Positions 1 to 8,865 of a stretch of 64,000 nucleotides of DNA are shown here, one piece after another (position 1 is the stretch's first letter; each line of letters starts with the position of its first letter). Source of the DNA: FEN-1219 sp963810755. Its GTDB lineage: Bacteria > Pseudomonadota > Gammaproteobacteria > Steroidobacterales > Rariloculaceae. The notes beneath the pieces were generated by a model. The model was not told the DNA's origin. It made no database searches and saw nothing but the letters and a program-made list of their open reading frames with translations. The translations under genes and the position numbers were made by a program. The DNA lies in contig CAWEOP010000008.1 of NCBI GenBank assembly GCA_963810755.1, forward strand, positions 496,001 to 560,000, read 5' to 3'.

Positions 1-1092
1 GTCGCGGGTCTCGCAGCGACTGCGGCGCACGCACAGGGGATCGGCGATGGTCCGGGAGCGCCGCCGTCGAAGGAACGTTCCGTGCCCGCCGAGACGACGG
101 CCGCGGCGTTCAAGAACCCGAAGTGGCGCGCGCCGCGCACGTCCTGGGGCGATCCGAGCCTCGAGGGGCAGTGGAGCGTCGACGACATGCGCGGCATCCC
201 GCGCGATCGGCCCGAGGCGATGGGGACGCGCGAGTCGCTCGACGCCGATGAATTCCTGAAGCGCGCGAGCCAGCAGCAGGGGGGCTCCGACCGGTCGAAG
301 CAAGAGGAGACCTTCTTGCGCAACGAGTGGGGCACCCGCACGTTCGGCTACTCGTCGCTCGTCGTCGATCCGCCGAACGGCCGCGTACCCGCGCTCACGG
401 ACGCCGGCAAAGCGCGCGCGGAGGCGACCGCTCGAGTCGGCACGTTCGGTCCGGGCCCGTTCGACAAGTTCGAAGACTTCTCGCTGTACGATCGCTGCAT
501 CACGCGCGGTATCTTCGGCTCGGTGCTGCCATCGATCTACGGCAACGGCATCCGGATCGCGCAGAGCCCGACGGAAGTGTCGGTGACGTACGAAATGATC
601 CACGACACGCGAATCATCCCGCTCGAGAATCGTCCGCATATCGACGGTTCCGTCCAGCAGTACATGGGCAACGCTCGCGGTCACTGGGAGGGGGACACGC
701 TCGTCGTCGAGAGCACGAACTTCACGGACAAGACGGGTGCCGGCGCTCGCGGCCCGACGAGCACGGAGCTCAAGGTGACCGAACGATATCGGCGCGTCGA
801 TCCCAAGATGATCGAGTACCGGGCGACGATCGAGGATCCCGCGACGTTCACGGCGCCCTTCACCTACCGGGTGATGATTACGTCACAGCCGAACTACGAG
901 GTCTACGAATACTCTTGTCACGAGGGCAACGGCGCCGTGGGTCACGCGCTGAGTGGCGAGCGCGCGTTCGAGCGCCAGGTGGAAGAGGCGAAAGCGAAGG
1001 GTCTGCCGGTTCCGAAGCGCGCGGATGGTCTGACGATCTATCGCGCGCCGGCGGAAGGCTCGGAAGTGTTCAACATCAACTCCGGCGAGTAA
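1..1092 (+). CDS. Periplasmic WEGDTLVV-family protein, 5' end missing
   Basis: The reading frame is open from base 1, so the gene begins outside the window. A GTG at 82 is only an internal codon: the residues before it (VAGLAATAAHAQ) look like the end of a Sec signal peptide with an AHA cleavage site. The mature protein is about 350 aa. It has the motif GHWEGDTLVVES followed by a conserved ERY stretch and EDPATFTAPF, shared with the C-terminal halves of the proteins at 1883, 4506 and 33659. Function is unknown; the family is common in Acidobacteria and some Gammaproteobacteria as hypothetical secreted proteins. Export is inferred from the leader; no catalytic motif is recognisable. Confidence 0.85.
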   Translation, partial: VAGLAATAAHAQGIGDGPGAPPSKERSVPAETTAAAFKNPKWRAPRTSWGDPSLEGQWSVDDMRGIPRDRPEAMGTRESLDADEFLKRASQQQGGSDRSKQEETFLRNEWGTRTFGYSSLVVDPPNGRVPALTDAGKARAEATARVGTFGPGPFDKFEDFSLYDRCITRGIFGSVLPSIYGNGIRIAQSPTEVSVTYEMIHDTRIIPLENRPHIDGSVQQYMGNARGHWEGDTLVVESTNFTDKTGAGARGPTSTELKVTERYRRVDPKMIEYRATIEDPATFTAPFTYRVMITSQPNYEVYEYSCHEGNGAVGHALSGERAFERQVEEAKAKGLPVPKRADGLTIYRAPAEGSEVFNINSGE

Positions 1093-1142
1093 GTCACCGG
1101 GGGAACTGCGCAGGGTGGGCCGCCGGCTCGCCCGAGGTGCCT

Positions 1143-1445
1143 ATGACGACGCTGATATACGTCCTGCTCGCGGTGGCGCTCGTCGTGTTCGTGATGGTCA
1201 TGGTGCGCGCCGCGGGCTCGCGGCGGCGCACGCGCAAGCTGCGCAGCGCTCAATCCGCGGGCACCGACGACTCTCCGACGGGTTACGTGCAGGGGGTCTG
1301 GCTGCTCGGCGGCGCCGATTCGGCAACCCCGCACGGGCAACACCATCGACCGGGCCATCACGGCTCGGGGCATCATGGCTCCGGCCATGACGGCGCGGCG
1401 CATGGCGGCGGAGATGCGAGTGACGGCGGCGGCGGATCGGACTGA
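1143..1445 (+). CDS. Small membrane protein with His/Gly-rich tail
   Basis: A 100-residue protein starting at ATG 1143. Residues 4-22 form one hydrophobic helix (IYVLLAVALVVFVMVMV), followed by a basic stretch RRRTRK, then a tail of repeated HHGSGH units ending in poly-Gly/Asp. The topology suggests a single-pass anchored protein; the His-rich tail could bind divalent metals, which is inference. It sits 50 bp behind the first gene. No family is recognised. Low-complexity composition means the gene could be over-called, but the hydrophobic segment supports it. Confidence 0.5.
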   Translation: MTTLIYVLLAVALVVFVMVMVRAAGSRRRTRKLRSAQSAGTDDSPTGYVQGVWLLGGADSATPHGQHHRPGHHGSGHHGSGHDGAAHGGGDASDGGGGSD

Positions 1446-1614
1446 GCCGTCGCTCCCCGCCACGCGCTGCGCTCCGTGGCGCCTTCGTGCTTCGCGCCGT
1501 CGCCGTCCGGCGTTTGACAGAACCACTTTTTCCGCGCCGACCCCTACTTCCCCGGAGCGCCGCGTGCTACATAGGGAGCACGCCCGCCGTTCGCGATGCG
1601 AGCCTGGATCACAG

Positions 1615-1872
1615 ATGGAACCCATCACCGTTGCGCAGTTGTTGATGCTATTGATCGTCGGGCTCCTGCTGTTTCGCACGCAGGGTGGTCCGACGCGGCG
1701 CGGTTGGCGAGGATTTCGCCGCGACCCGAGCATCTTCCCCGTGTTCTCGGGGGAGGATGCGCAGCGCCGCGAGTCCGATTGGCTGCGCGAGCGCTCGAAG
1801 CGCTTCCCGCTGTGGCTGATTGGCGCGATCTTCCTGCTCGTCGGTGCGCTCAACTGGTGGCTGAATCGCTGA
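1615..1872 (+). CDS. Small two-helix membrane protein
   Basis: An 85-residue protein beginning MEPITVAQLL at ATG 1615, chosen because it opens directly into a hydrophobic helix; the frame extends further upstream but that part is Arg-rich and implausible. It has an N-terminal transmembrane segment (about 7-20), a charged middle with RRESDWLRERSKR, and a C-terminal transmembrane segment (LIGAIFLLVGALNWWL). It lies 10 bp before the next gene, so the two may be cotranscribed. Function unknown. Confidence 0.5.
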   Translation: MEPITVAQLLMLLIVGLLLFRTQGGPTRRGWRGFRRDPSIFPVFSGEDAQRRESDWLRERSKRFPLWLIGAIFLLVGALNWWLNR

Positions 1873-1882
1873 TCGCGCACTC

Positions 1883-2887
1883 GTGAACGCACGAAGTTGG
1901 ACCGTTTCGCTACTGCTGGCCGCGGCGCCGGCAGCCGCGCATCACAGCGCGGCGCTGTTCGACACGACCAAGCAGGTCACTCTCGACGGCGTGATCACGA
2001 AGTACGACTGGCGTAATCCGCACGTCTACATGGCGATCCGGATGACGGGCGCCGACGGCGGCGTCGTCGACCAGGAGATCGAGGCGGGCGCGAGCTCCGT
2101 GCTGCTGCCCCTCGGGCTCACGCCCGATGCCGTCGCGATCGGCGAACGCGTGACCGTGCGCGGGAACCCGTCGCGCAGCGGCGCGGGCCACATGGTGCTC
2201 GGCCGCGAGCTCGTAAAAGCCGACGGCTCGGTGCTGCCGCTCAACATCAACTCGGCCGCGAGCCGCGTAGCGCCGCAGAACGTGACCGCGACATCGATCG
2301 CGGGCACCTGGTTTCCGCCGCGCGAGAATTTCTATGCGTTCCTCGGCACGCGGCGCGACTGGTCGCTCACGGACCTCGGCGAGAAGGCCTCCGCCGCATT
2401 CAGCAATCGCGAGACTGCGCAGCAGGACTGCATCCCGGTGACTGCACCCACGCTGATGCTCTATCCCGTCACGAGCGTGATCGAGGTGGCAGCCGACGTC
2501 GTGAAGATGCACGTCGACTGGATGGCGTCCGAGCGCGTCGTCTATATGGATGGCCGCAACCACCCGGCGAACGCCTCGCCGACGCTCCACGGTCACTCGA
2601 TCGGTCACTGGGAAGGGGAGACGCTGCTCGTCGAAACCACCCAGTTCGCTCCTCACAAGGAAGGTAATGCGATGGGTATGCCGTCGGGCGCGCGTAAGCA
2701 CCTCGTCGAGCGTTTCTCGGTGAGCGACGACCGCAAGCATCTGCAATACGACGTCGTGCTGGAGGATCCAGATTATCTCGCGGCGCCGGTGACGTATTCG
2801 TCACAGTGGAACTATCGGCCCGACCTCGTGCCGACAGGTCTCAAGTGCGACCTCGACGTCGCGCGCCGCTTCCTCACGCAAGACTAA
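1883..2887 (+). CDS. Two-domain AHHS (DUF6152-type) / WEGDTLVV secreted protein
   Basis: A 334-aa protein starting at GTG 1883. A signal peptide (LLLAAAPAAA) is followed immediately by AHHSAALFDTTK, the hallmark of DUF6152-type domains, in which the mature protein starts at or near His-His. Residues 20-115 are the compact AHHS domain (YDWRNPHVYM, GNPSRSG). Residues 135-334 are the second domain with GHWEGETLLVETT, ERFSVSDD, LEDPDYLAAP and a terminal WNYRPDL-CD-ARRF block. It serves here as the intact reference for the frameshifted paralogues at 4506 and 33659. Function unknown; the exposed N-terminal histidines suggest possible metal binding (inference). It converges on the MFS gene with overlapping stop codons. 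Confidence 0.85.
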   Translation: MNARSWTVSLLLAAAPAAAHHSAALFDTTKQVTLDGVITKYDWRNPHVYMAIRMTGADGGVVDQEIEAGASSVLLPLGLTPDAVAIGERVTVRGNPSRSGAGHMVLGRELVKADGSVLPLNINSAASRVAPQNVTATSIAGTWFPPRENFYAFLGTRRDWSLTDLGEKASAAFSNRETAQQDCIPVTAPTLMLYPVTSVIEVAADVVKMHVDWMASERVVYMDGRNHPANASPTLHGHSIGHWEGETLLVETTQFAPHKEGNAMGMPSGARKHLVERFSVSDDRKHLQYDVVLEDPDYLAAPVTYSSQWNYRPDLVPTGLKCDLDVARRFLTQD

Positions 2888-4329
2888 CCGCGCGCGGCGC
2901 GAGCGTGGGCGCGCCACGACCACGTCACGAGCACCGCCAGCACGACCAGCACCAGCGCTGTGAGCGCCGTCGACGCGATGTCGACGCCATGCGTGAACGA
3001 AGCGAGCAGGCTGGGGTCGGCGCCGGGGTCGACGGCCGCGAGGGACGGCGGGTACCCGGCCGCCCCCATCGTGAGCGTGACGATCACGGTGCCGAACGCG
3101 ATCCCGACGACGTTGCCCGAGTTCCTACAAAGGCTCACGAAACCTGCGGCCACGCCGTGCGAGCTCGGCTCGACCGTGTTCAGGATGGACGCCGAGTTCG
3201 CTGCGCTGAAGAACGACATGCCGAGTGACATCATCATCAGTCCCGCGACGACGGTCGAGATGGGAGTCGCGACGTGCAACGCCGTGAACGCCGCGAAGCC
3301 GAGCGTCGTGAGCCCCATGCCGATGTTCGCGAACAGCCGCACGCCCCAACGATCCGCGAAGCGGCCCGCGAACGGGGCCGCGACCGCCGTGACGACGGCC
3401 GCCGGCACGATCAAGAGGCCCACATGCTCGGCCGACAGTCCCCTGACCGACTGCAAGAAAAAAGGCACGAGGAAGCGCGTCGATGCGATTCCCATGAACG
3501 TCACCAGCGCGGCGAGCGCGCCGAGCGCGAACTCGGCGTTGTTGAAGAGCTTCAGATCCATCATCGGCGTCGAGTGGCGCCGCTCGATGACCACGAACAT
3601 CGCGAGCAGCACGAGCGCACCGGCGCCGAGCGCGAGCGTCGAGGGTGCGCGCCAGCCGGCGACGGGGCCGAGCGTGAGCGTGAGCAACAGGCTCACGAGA
3701 AAGGTGGAAAACGCGAGCGCGCCCCAATAGTCGAACGGCTCGTCGACTCTCGGGCGCTGCGGGCGCCGCCGCAGCGTGCGCTGCGCAACGATCGAGATCG
3801 CGAGCATCGCGGCCGCGGTGATCGCGAACAGCATCCGCCAGCCCACGGTGCCCGTGAGAAGTCCGCCGAGCGACGGCCCCACGATCGACCCCAGGCCGAC
3901 GAACCCGAGCTGCAGCCCGAGCATCTTGGCGCGCTGGTTCGCTTCGAAGCTGCTGACGAGAATGGCCATGGCGGTTCCTTGCGTCATCGCGGAACCGATG
4001 CCGACGAACACGCGCGCGCCGATGAGGCCGTAGATCGTGCTCGACCTCGCGGCGAACAGCGCGCCGAGCGCGAAGAACAACGCGCCGACGACGTAGATCC
4101 GCTTGCGCCCGATCAGGTCCGAGACTCGCCCGACGGGCACGAGCAGCGCCGCGATCGTGAGACCGTTGCCGATGATCACCCACTGGGCCGTCGGCAAGTC
4201 CGTGCCGAACTCGCGCGCGATCGTCGGTAGCGCGACGATCGAGGAGCTCGTGTCGAACACCGTGATGAAGATGCCGATCACGCATACGAAAAAGACGGCG
4301 TATTTGTGCTCGAGACGGAACGATGACAT
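2884..4329 (-). CDS. MFS drug/solute exporter, DHA2 (EmrB/QacA) type
   Basis: A 481-aa multipass protein. The start at 4329 (MSSFRLEHKY) was chosen because the upstream extension is Arg-rich and non-hydrophobic. Motifs visible: TM1 with FDTSSSIVALPTI, a motif-A loop GRVSDLIGRKRIYVVG, and a motif-C-like helix GLGSIVGPSLGGLL typical of drug:H+ antiporters. The hydrophobic pattern fits the 14-helix DHA2 subfamily. Likely role is proton-coupled efflux across the inner membrane; substrate unknown. Its stop overlaps the stop of the convergent gene on the plus strand. It is divergent from the broken AHHS gene at 4506. Confidence 0.88.
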   Translation of the reverse strand: MSSFRLEHKYAVFFVCVIGIFITVFDTSSSIVALPTIAREFGTDLPTAQWVIIGNGLTIAALLVPVGRVSDLIGRKRIYVVGALFFALGALFAARSSTIYGLIGARVFVGIGSAMTQGTAMAILVSSFEANQRAKMLGLQLGFVGLGSIVGPSLGGLLTGTVGWRMLFAITAAAMLAISIVAQRTLRRRPQRPRVDEPFDYWGALAFSTFLVSLLLTLTLGPVAGWRAPSTLALGAGALVLLAMFVVIERRHSTPMMDLKLFNNAEFALGALAALVTFMGIASTRFLVPFFLQSVRGLSAEHVGLLIVPAAVVTAVAAPFAGRFADRWGVRLFANIGMGLTTLGFAAFTALHVATPISTVVAGLMMMSLGMSFFSAANSASILNTVEPSSHGVAAGFVSLCRNSGNVVGIAFGTVIVTLTMGAAGYPPSLAAVDPGADPSLLASFTHGVDIASTALTALVLVVLAVLVTWSWRAHARAARG

Positions 4330-4505
4330 TGGGGGCGGGCCGGCTGTTTCTTGCGGGACGCGCCATGGTAGGTCCCGCGGTCGGCCGGAGCCAGTGCGGC
4401 GCGCAGAGGTATTCGTGTGCGGGCGACGGTACACTGCATGTGCGCGTCGGTAACGCGCCGCAAAGCCGGCCGACGGAAAGGTTGATGGATTGGGGAGGGA
4501 GCTCG

Positions 4506-5583
4506 ATGCGCTTCGGAAACGCCGCCGCTCACAGCGCGCTCGGCGTGCCCGCACTGATCTTCGGTGTCGTTCTGCTCGCGCCGAACGCTCGCGCGCATCA
4601 CAGCGTCGCCGCGTGGTTCGACACGACGGTCACGCTCACGGAGCTCGAAGGCGAGGTCACGCAGATGCGCTGGCAAAACCCGCACGTGGTTTTCACGATG
4701 CGCGTAGCGAGCGAGGGTGGCGAAGCTCAGCTGTGGGATATCGAGACCTTGTCGATCAGCGGCATCCAGCGCTGGGGTATCTCCGAAGACCTGTTCGGTG
4801 TCGGCGACCGGTTGCAAGGTCGCGGGTAATCCGTCGCGCCGCAACTCGAACAACTTGTTCGTGCGCAACATTCTGCTGCCGAGCGGGCGCGAGATCGTGC
4901 TCGGCGGCTCCGCGCGCTGGTCCGAGCAGACGCTGCGTGGCTCGGAGGTGCTGCAGGCACAGGAGGGTGATTCGTCGCGGCCGGAGCTCGGTCTCTTCCG
5001 CACCTGGAGCAGCGGCTCGGGCGGCGGGTTCTTATTCCCCGAGGCGCTCGACCCGAAATTCGATTTCGGGCGCTACCCGCTGACCGTAGCCGCCAAGGCT
5101 GCGCTCGCGGCGTTCGATTTCGCGGCCGACGATCCGACCAACGACTGCTCGCCGAAAGGCATGCCGACGATCATGGAGCAACCGTACCCGCTCGAGTTTG
5201 CAGACCTGGGTGCACGCATCGAGATCCGGATGGAGGAGTACGACACGCAGCGCTCGATCCACATGGGTGCCGCGGGCGCCGCGGGAGAAGCGGCCGCCGC
5301 GCCGTCGCTCAACGGTTATTCGGTCGGACGCTGGGACGGCCGCACGCTCGTCGTGACGACGACGAAGTCGAGCTGGGGGCATTTCGACAGCGTCGGAATC
5401 CCACTCAGCGAGGCGGCGGTGATCGTCGAGCGTTTCACGCCGTCGGACGACGGCGCGCGGCTCGGCTATTCGCTGACCGTGACGGATGCCGCGACGTTCA
5501 CGGCCCCAGTCGAGATGAAGAAGTTCTGGATCTGGCGCCCGGAGATCGAGGTCGAGCGCTATTCCTGCGTCCCGGTCGGCTAG
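4506..5583 (+). pseudogene. Two-domain AHHS/WEGDTLVV secreted protein, one frameshift
   Basis: Starts at ATG 4506 with a good ribosome site (GGAGGGA, 6 nt spacing). The leader ends NARAHHSVAAWFDTT, then RWQNPHVVF. At about 4815-4819 the frame is lost at VGDRLQ and resumes one base later as VAGNPSRRNSNN, matching the GNPSR block of the paralogue at 1883. Removing one base (AA to A or GG to G) restores a single protein of about 358 aa. The C-terminal half has a modified motif GRWDGRTLVVTTT and ERFTPSDDG. It is either a recent pseudogene or a sequence error. It is divergent from the MFS exporter. Confidence 0.8.
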
Positions 5584-5596
5584 CTCGTCACCGCCC

Positions 5597-6031
5597 CTAG
5601 GGCTTCGCGTCGGCGACGAAGCCGGCTTGCTCGATGCCGAACGCGCACACGGCTTCGTCCTCGTCGCCGGTGCCGCCGCTCGCGCCCGCGGAGCCGACGA
5701 TCGCGCCGGCCGCGTCGCGGATCAGCACGCCGCCGGTCTGCGGCAGGAACTTGCCGTGGGCCGTGGCCGCGAGCGTCACGAAGAAGTTCGGGTTGTCCTT
5801 TGCGCGGCCCGCGAGCGCGCGGCTCGACGCGCCCATCGCGACGGCGGCCCAGGCTTTGCCGGTGGCGACGTCGAACCGGAACATGCTCGCGCCGTCCTCG
5901 CGCTGCATCGCTTTGAGGTGGCCGCCTTCGTCGAGCACGACGACGCTGACCGGCTTGATCTTCATCTCGCGCGCCTTCTCGAGCGCCTTCGCGATGATCT
6001 TGTTTGCTTGTGCGAGGCTCAACGTCGTCAT
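5597..6031 (-). CDS. GlcG/HbpS-family (DUF336) protein
   Basis: A 144-aa protein. Start at 6031 (MTTLSLAQANKII) is supported by an upstream GGAGAAG on the minus strand. It contains the family pattern: N-terminal helix LSLAQANKIIAKALEKA, then VVVLDEGGHLKAMQREDGA, and a glycine-rich QTGGVLIRD-AGAIVGSAGASGGTGDEDE segment. HbpS/GlcG proteins are small haem- or cofactor-binding proteins that accompany oxidases, and this family occurs widely with glycolate and aromatic catabolic genes. No signal peptide, so it is cytoplasmic. Physiological role unknown here. It converges on the gene at 4506 with a 13 bp gap. Confidence 0.88.
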   Translation of the reverse strand: MTTLSLAQANKIIAKALEKAREMKIKPVSVVVLDEGGHLKAMQREDGASMFRFDVATGKAWAAVAMGASSRALAGRAKDNPNFFVTLAATAHGKFLPQTGGVLIRDAAGAIVGSAGASGGTGDEDEAVCAFGIEQAGFVADAKP

Positions 6032-6175
6032 CGTTCTTCTCCAGTGAACGCCTAAGCCCGCGCAGCATAGCCGTCCGGAGCGGATTCGCAAGCGCTCGCT
6101 CTCCTTGGGTCCGATGGCGTACGCGATCTAGAATGCCGGGGTCGCGGCCTCCGGCCGCGAGAGGAACGCAAGCAG

Positions 6176-7006
6176 ATGGGCTCTCCGTGCATCATCACCG
6201 TTGCCATCACCGGCTCGGTTCCGACCAAGAAAGACAATCCCGCAGTGCCGATCACTGTCGCCGAGCAGATCGAGTCGACGCACGCCGCGTACGAGGCAGG
6301 CGCGTCGCTCGTGCATGTCCACGTGCGCAACGACGACGGCACCACCACCTCCGACCCCGAGCGGTTCGGCCGCTTCCTCGCCGGTATCCGCGAGCATTGC
6401 CCCGACATGATCGTGCAGTTCTCGACCGGCGGCCGCAGTGGTTCTGGCGTCGAGCGCGGCGGAATGCTATTTCATGCGCCCGATATGGCGTCGCTCGCGA
6501 CGGGCTCGGTGAACTTCAAGACGATGATTTATGAGAACCATCCGAAGCTCATCGTCGATCTCGCGCGGCGGATGCTCGAGCACGACGTGAAGGCCGAGGT
6601 CGAGATCTTCGACCTCGCGATGCTCTACAACGCCGCGCAGCTCGTCGCCGACGGGTTGCTCAAGCCGCCGGTGCACGTGCAGTTCGTGCTCGGCATTCCG
6701 AACTCGCTGCCCGCCGACCGGCAGGTGCTCGAGTTCGAGATCGCGCAGCTCGAGCGCGTTCTGCCGGGTGCGACGTGGACCGCGGCCGGCGTCGGCCGTT
6801 ACCAGCTGATCGTCAACGAGTGGACGCTCGAGCTCGGCGGCCATTGCCGCACGGGGCTCGAGGACAACGTCAGGTTCGACAAGACCCGGCTTGCCGCCAG
6901 CAACGCGGAGCTCGTCGCGCGCGTCGCGGCGCTCGCGGGGAAGTACGGGCGCACGGTCGCGACGCCGGCCGAAGCCCGAAAGATTCTCGCGTTGCGGGCG
7001 ACCTGA
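6176..7006 (+). CDS. BKACE-family beta-keto acid cleavage enzyme (DUF849)
   Basis: A 276-aa TIM-barrel enzyme. It begins MGSPCIITVAITGSVPTK, and the zinc-binding HVHVRNDDG is at about 45-53. The strands FSTGGRSGSG, TGSVNFK and EVEIFDLAML follow, with a C-terminal NEWTLELGGHCRTGLEDN that supplies further family residues. BKACE enzymes condense a beta-keto acid with acetyl-CoA, giving a CoA thioester plus acetoacetate; substrate specificity varies (3-keto-5-aminohexanoate, dehydrocarnitine and others) and cannot be assigned. A MAPEG-family gene follows after 11 bp. Confidence 0.92.
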   Translation: MGSPCIITVAITGSVPTKKDNPAVPITVAEQIESTHAAYEAGASLVHVHVRNDDGTTTSDPERFGRFLAGIREHCPDMIVQFSTGGRSGSGVERGGMLFHAPDMASLATGSVNFKTMIYENHPKLIVDLARRMLEHDVKAEVEIFDLAMLYNAAQLVADGLLKPPVHVQFVLGIPNSLPADRQVLEFEIAQLERVLPGATWTAAGVGRYQLIVNEWTLELGGHCRTGLEDNVRFDKTRLAASNAELVARVAALAGKYGRTVATPAEARKILALRAT

Positions 7007-7017
7007 GGGAGGTCATC

Positions 7018-7401
7018 ATGGAGCTAGTTTTCGCCGTGATTCTGCTGGCGTTGATCGAGTACATCGTGTTCACGGGGCTCGTCGGTCGGGCGCGCGGCAA
7101 GTACAAGGTGCCCGCGCCCGCAATGACCGGACACCCGGACTTCGAGCGCGCGAACCGCGTTCACCAGAACACGCTCGAGAGCCTCATCGTTTTCATTCCC
7201 GCCCTCTGGATTTTCGGTCTGTATCTGAGTCCCCGCTGGGGCGCGGCGCTCGGCGTGCTATTCATCATCGCGCGCGCGATCTACGCCGTCGGGTATCTTC
7301 GCGCGGCCGAGAAGCGCGGACCCGGCGCAGGCCTGACCGGCCTCGTGAACATCGCGCTCGTGGTCGGCGCCCTGGTCGGCGTCGTGCGTGCGCTGGTCTA
7401 G
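7018..7401 (+). CDS. MAPEG-family membrane protein
   Basis: A 127-aa protein with about four transmembrane helices, starting at ATG 7018 behind GGGAGG. The segment TGHPDFERANRVHQNTLESLIVFIPALW matches the conserved MAPEG pattern (ERANRVHQNTLE). It is followed by ARAIYAVGYLRAAEKRGPG, another typical MAPEG stretch. The eukaryotic members act in eicosanoid and glutathione metabolism; bacterial members may be membrane glutathione transferases. It is probably cotranscribed with the BKACE gene 11 bp upstream. Confidence 0.9.
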   Translation: MELVFAVILLALIEYIVFTGLVGRARGKYKVPAPAMTGHPDFERANRVHQNTLESLIVFIPALWIFGLYLSPRWGAALGVLFIIARAIYAVGYLRAAEKRGPGAGLTGLVNIALVVGALVGVVRALV

Positions 7402-7529
7402 GCGGTCTTGCGCACGAAGTTTCGCAGCGCGTGACGAGGTCGCATCGCGTTTTCCGCCCGAGCGGCGGGGTCAAGAATCGTGAAGCTTGGCTGCCGCGCG
7501 CCCGCAATTCGCGTGGCAGATCGCGGCGC

Positions 7530-7563
7530 TAACGGCGTTAACGGCCCGGATCATAACGGTTAT
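7530..7563. promoter_or_regulatory. Two 11-bp palindromes upstream of metal operon
   Basis: TAACGGCGTTA (7530-7540) and ATAACGGTTAT (7553-7563) are both perfect 5-1-5 palindromes. Their centres are 23 bp apart, about two helical turns, and they lie 80-110 bp before the first gene of the metal uptake operon. The arrangement looks like a dimer-of-dimers operator. A metal-responsive repressor is the natural guess, but the half-sites are oriented TAAC..GTTA rather than the usual Zur GTTAT..ATAAC. Confidence 0.4.
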
Positions 7564-7641
7564 TTAACGCTGCGTTCAGGAGCGGCGGGTATAGGATAGC
7601 GCGTCGTCAAAGGTGTGGCGGTCGGTTGAGGAGTAGACGTA

Positions 7642-7959
7642 ATGCGGCGCGTGACAGTCGGACTGGCTTTTCTTGCGGGCGTCGTTGTCGCGGGCTTCGC
7701 GGTCGCTCATAGCGCCGTCTGCACCTGCTTCGACAACGGCGATAAGACGGTGACGTGCGAAGGCGGTTTCTCGGACGGCAGCTCGGCGACGGGCGTCTCG
7801 ATCCGCGTGTTCGATGCGCACGACAAGGTGCTCAACGAAGGGAAGATGGACGGAAAAGGCACGTTCACCTTCAAGAAGCCCGAGGTGGACTATCACGTCA
7901 TCTTCGACGCCGGTCAGGGCCACGTCGTGACGATCGACGGCGGCGACATCACGGAATAG
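7642..7959 (+). CDS. Small exported protein, first gene of metal uptake operon
   Basis: A 105-aa protein with an N-terminal signal peptide or anchor (GLAFLAGVVVAGFAVAHS). The mature part has VCTCFDNGDKTVTCEGGFSDGSS, with three cysteines near its start, followed by a beta-rich region resembling a carboxypeptidase-regulatory or transthyretin-like fold (IRVFDAHDKVLNEGKMDGKGTFTFKK). It is preceded by GAGGAG. It heads a run of seven same-strand genes with tiny gaps. The Cys/His-containing start may hold metal (inference). Family not recognised with certainty. Confidence 0.65.
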   Translation: MRRVTVGLAFLAGVVVAGFAVAHSAVCTCFDNGDKTVTCEGGFSDGSSATGVSIRVFDAHDKVLNEGKMDGKGTFTFKKPEVDYHVIFDAGQGHVVTIDGGDITE

Positions 7960-7972
7960 CAAGGACGCTGCG

Positions 7973-8860
7973 ATGAGCATTCTCGACCCGGCGGTGCCGG
8001 AGGGCATTACCCGCGTCCGCGTGCCGGCCGCCGCCCGTTGCGCCACTCGTGTCGGATGTGCGGCAGCGGCGCTCGCCGCCGCCGGCGCGGCGCAGGCCCA
8101 CTTCCAATTGCTCTACACGCCTGAAACGGCGCTCTCGGGTGCGCAGGCGCTGCATTTCGTGATGGTGTTCTCCCACCCGGCGCATGGCGGTCCGTCGATG
8201 CAGATGGGCGCGCCGGAGGCGTTCTTCGTCGTGAGCCAGCGCGGCGACGACAGCGAGCCCGTGAAGACCGACCTCAAGGGATCGTTGCTGCCGATCGAGT
8301 GGCAGAGCAAGGACGGTCCCGTCCATGCCTACGAAGCGAGCCTGCCGCGCAACGCGACTCGCTCCCTCGGCGACTACGTGTTCGTGTTCCAGCCGGCGCC
8401 GTACCTCGAAAAGCAGGAAGACAAGTTCATTCAGCAGTTCACCAAGACCGTGGTGAACGTGGGGGGCGTGCCCGGTAACTGGGCCGAGCCCGTCGGACTG
8501 CCGACCGAGATCGTGCCGCTCGACAAGCCGTACGCGAACTGGACGGGCGGCGTGTTCCGCGGCGTCGTGTTTTCGGACGGCAAGCCCGTACCGAATGCCG
8601 AGCTCGAGGTCGAGTACGTGAACTATCCGCTCGACATCGACGTGCACCGCTTCGCGGCGGAAGCGCAGGTAGCGTTTCCGCAGGGCTCGTTCGGAACCAT
8701 GGGCATCCACGCGAACGATCGCGGCGAGTTCACGGTCGGGCTCGCGCGCGCGGGCTGGTGGGGCGTATGCGCCCTCAACGTCGGTCCGAAGAAAGAGCAC
8801 GAGGGCAAGCCGCTGTCGCAAGACGCGGTGATCTGGGTTCAAGTTCGGGACATGAAGTAG
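7973..8860 (+). CDS. DUF4198-type periplasmic protein (NikM-like)
   Basis: A 295-aa protein starting at ATG 7973, with a long leader ending GAAQAHFQLLYTPETAL. The mature start AHFQ resembles DUF4198/NikM-like proteins, whose N-terminal His helps bind metal. Two beta-rich halves follow, the second with a repeat-like GGVFRGVVFSDGKPVPNAELEVEY and HANDRGEFTVGLARAGWWG (a typical DUF4198 ending, where the trait reaches the periplasm). DUF4198 proteins accompany nickel, cobalt and zinc transporters. It lies 13 bp after the preceding gene and 5 bp before the next. Confidence 0.78.
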   Translation: MSILDPAVPEGITRVRVPAAARCATRVGCAAAALAAAGAAQAHFQLLYTPETALSGAQALHFVMVFSHPAHGGPSMQMGAPEAFFVVSQRGDDSEPVKTDLKGSLLPIEWQSKDGPVHAYEASLPRNATRSLGDYVFVFQPAPYLEKQEDKFIQQFTKTVVNVGGVPGNWAEPVGLPTEIVPLDKPYANWTGGVFRGVVFSDGKPVPNAELEVEYVNYPLDIDVHRFAAEAQVAFPQGSFGTMGIHANDRGEFTVGLARAGWWGVCALNVGPKKEHEGKPLSQDAVIWVQVRDMK

Positions 8861-8865
8861 CCGTC

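Noticed and set aside
7530..7563. Zur box
   Set aside because: The palindromes have inverted TAAC..GTTA half-sites and lack the GTTATNNTATAAC pattern; only a generic operator is reported.
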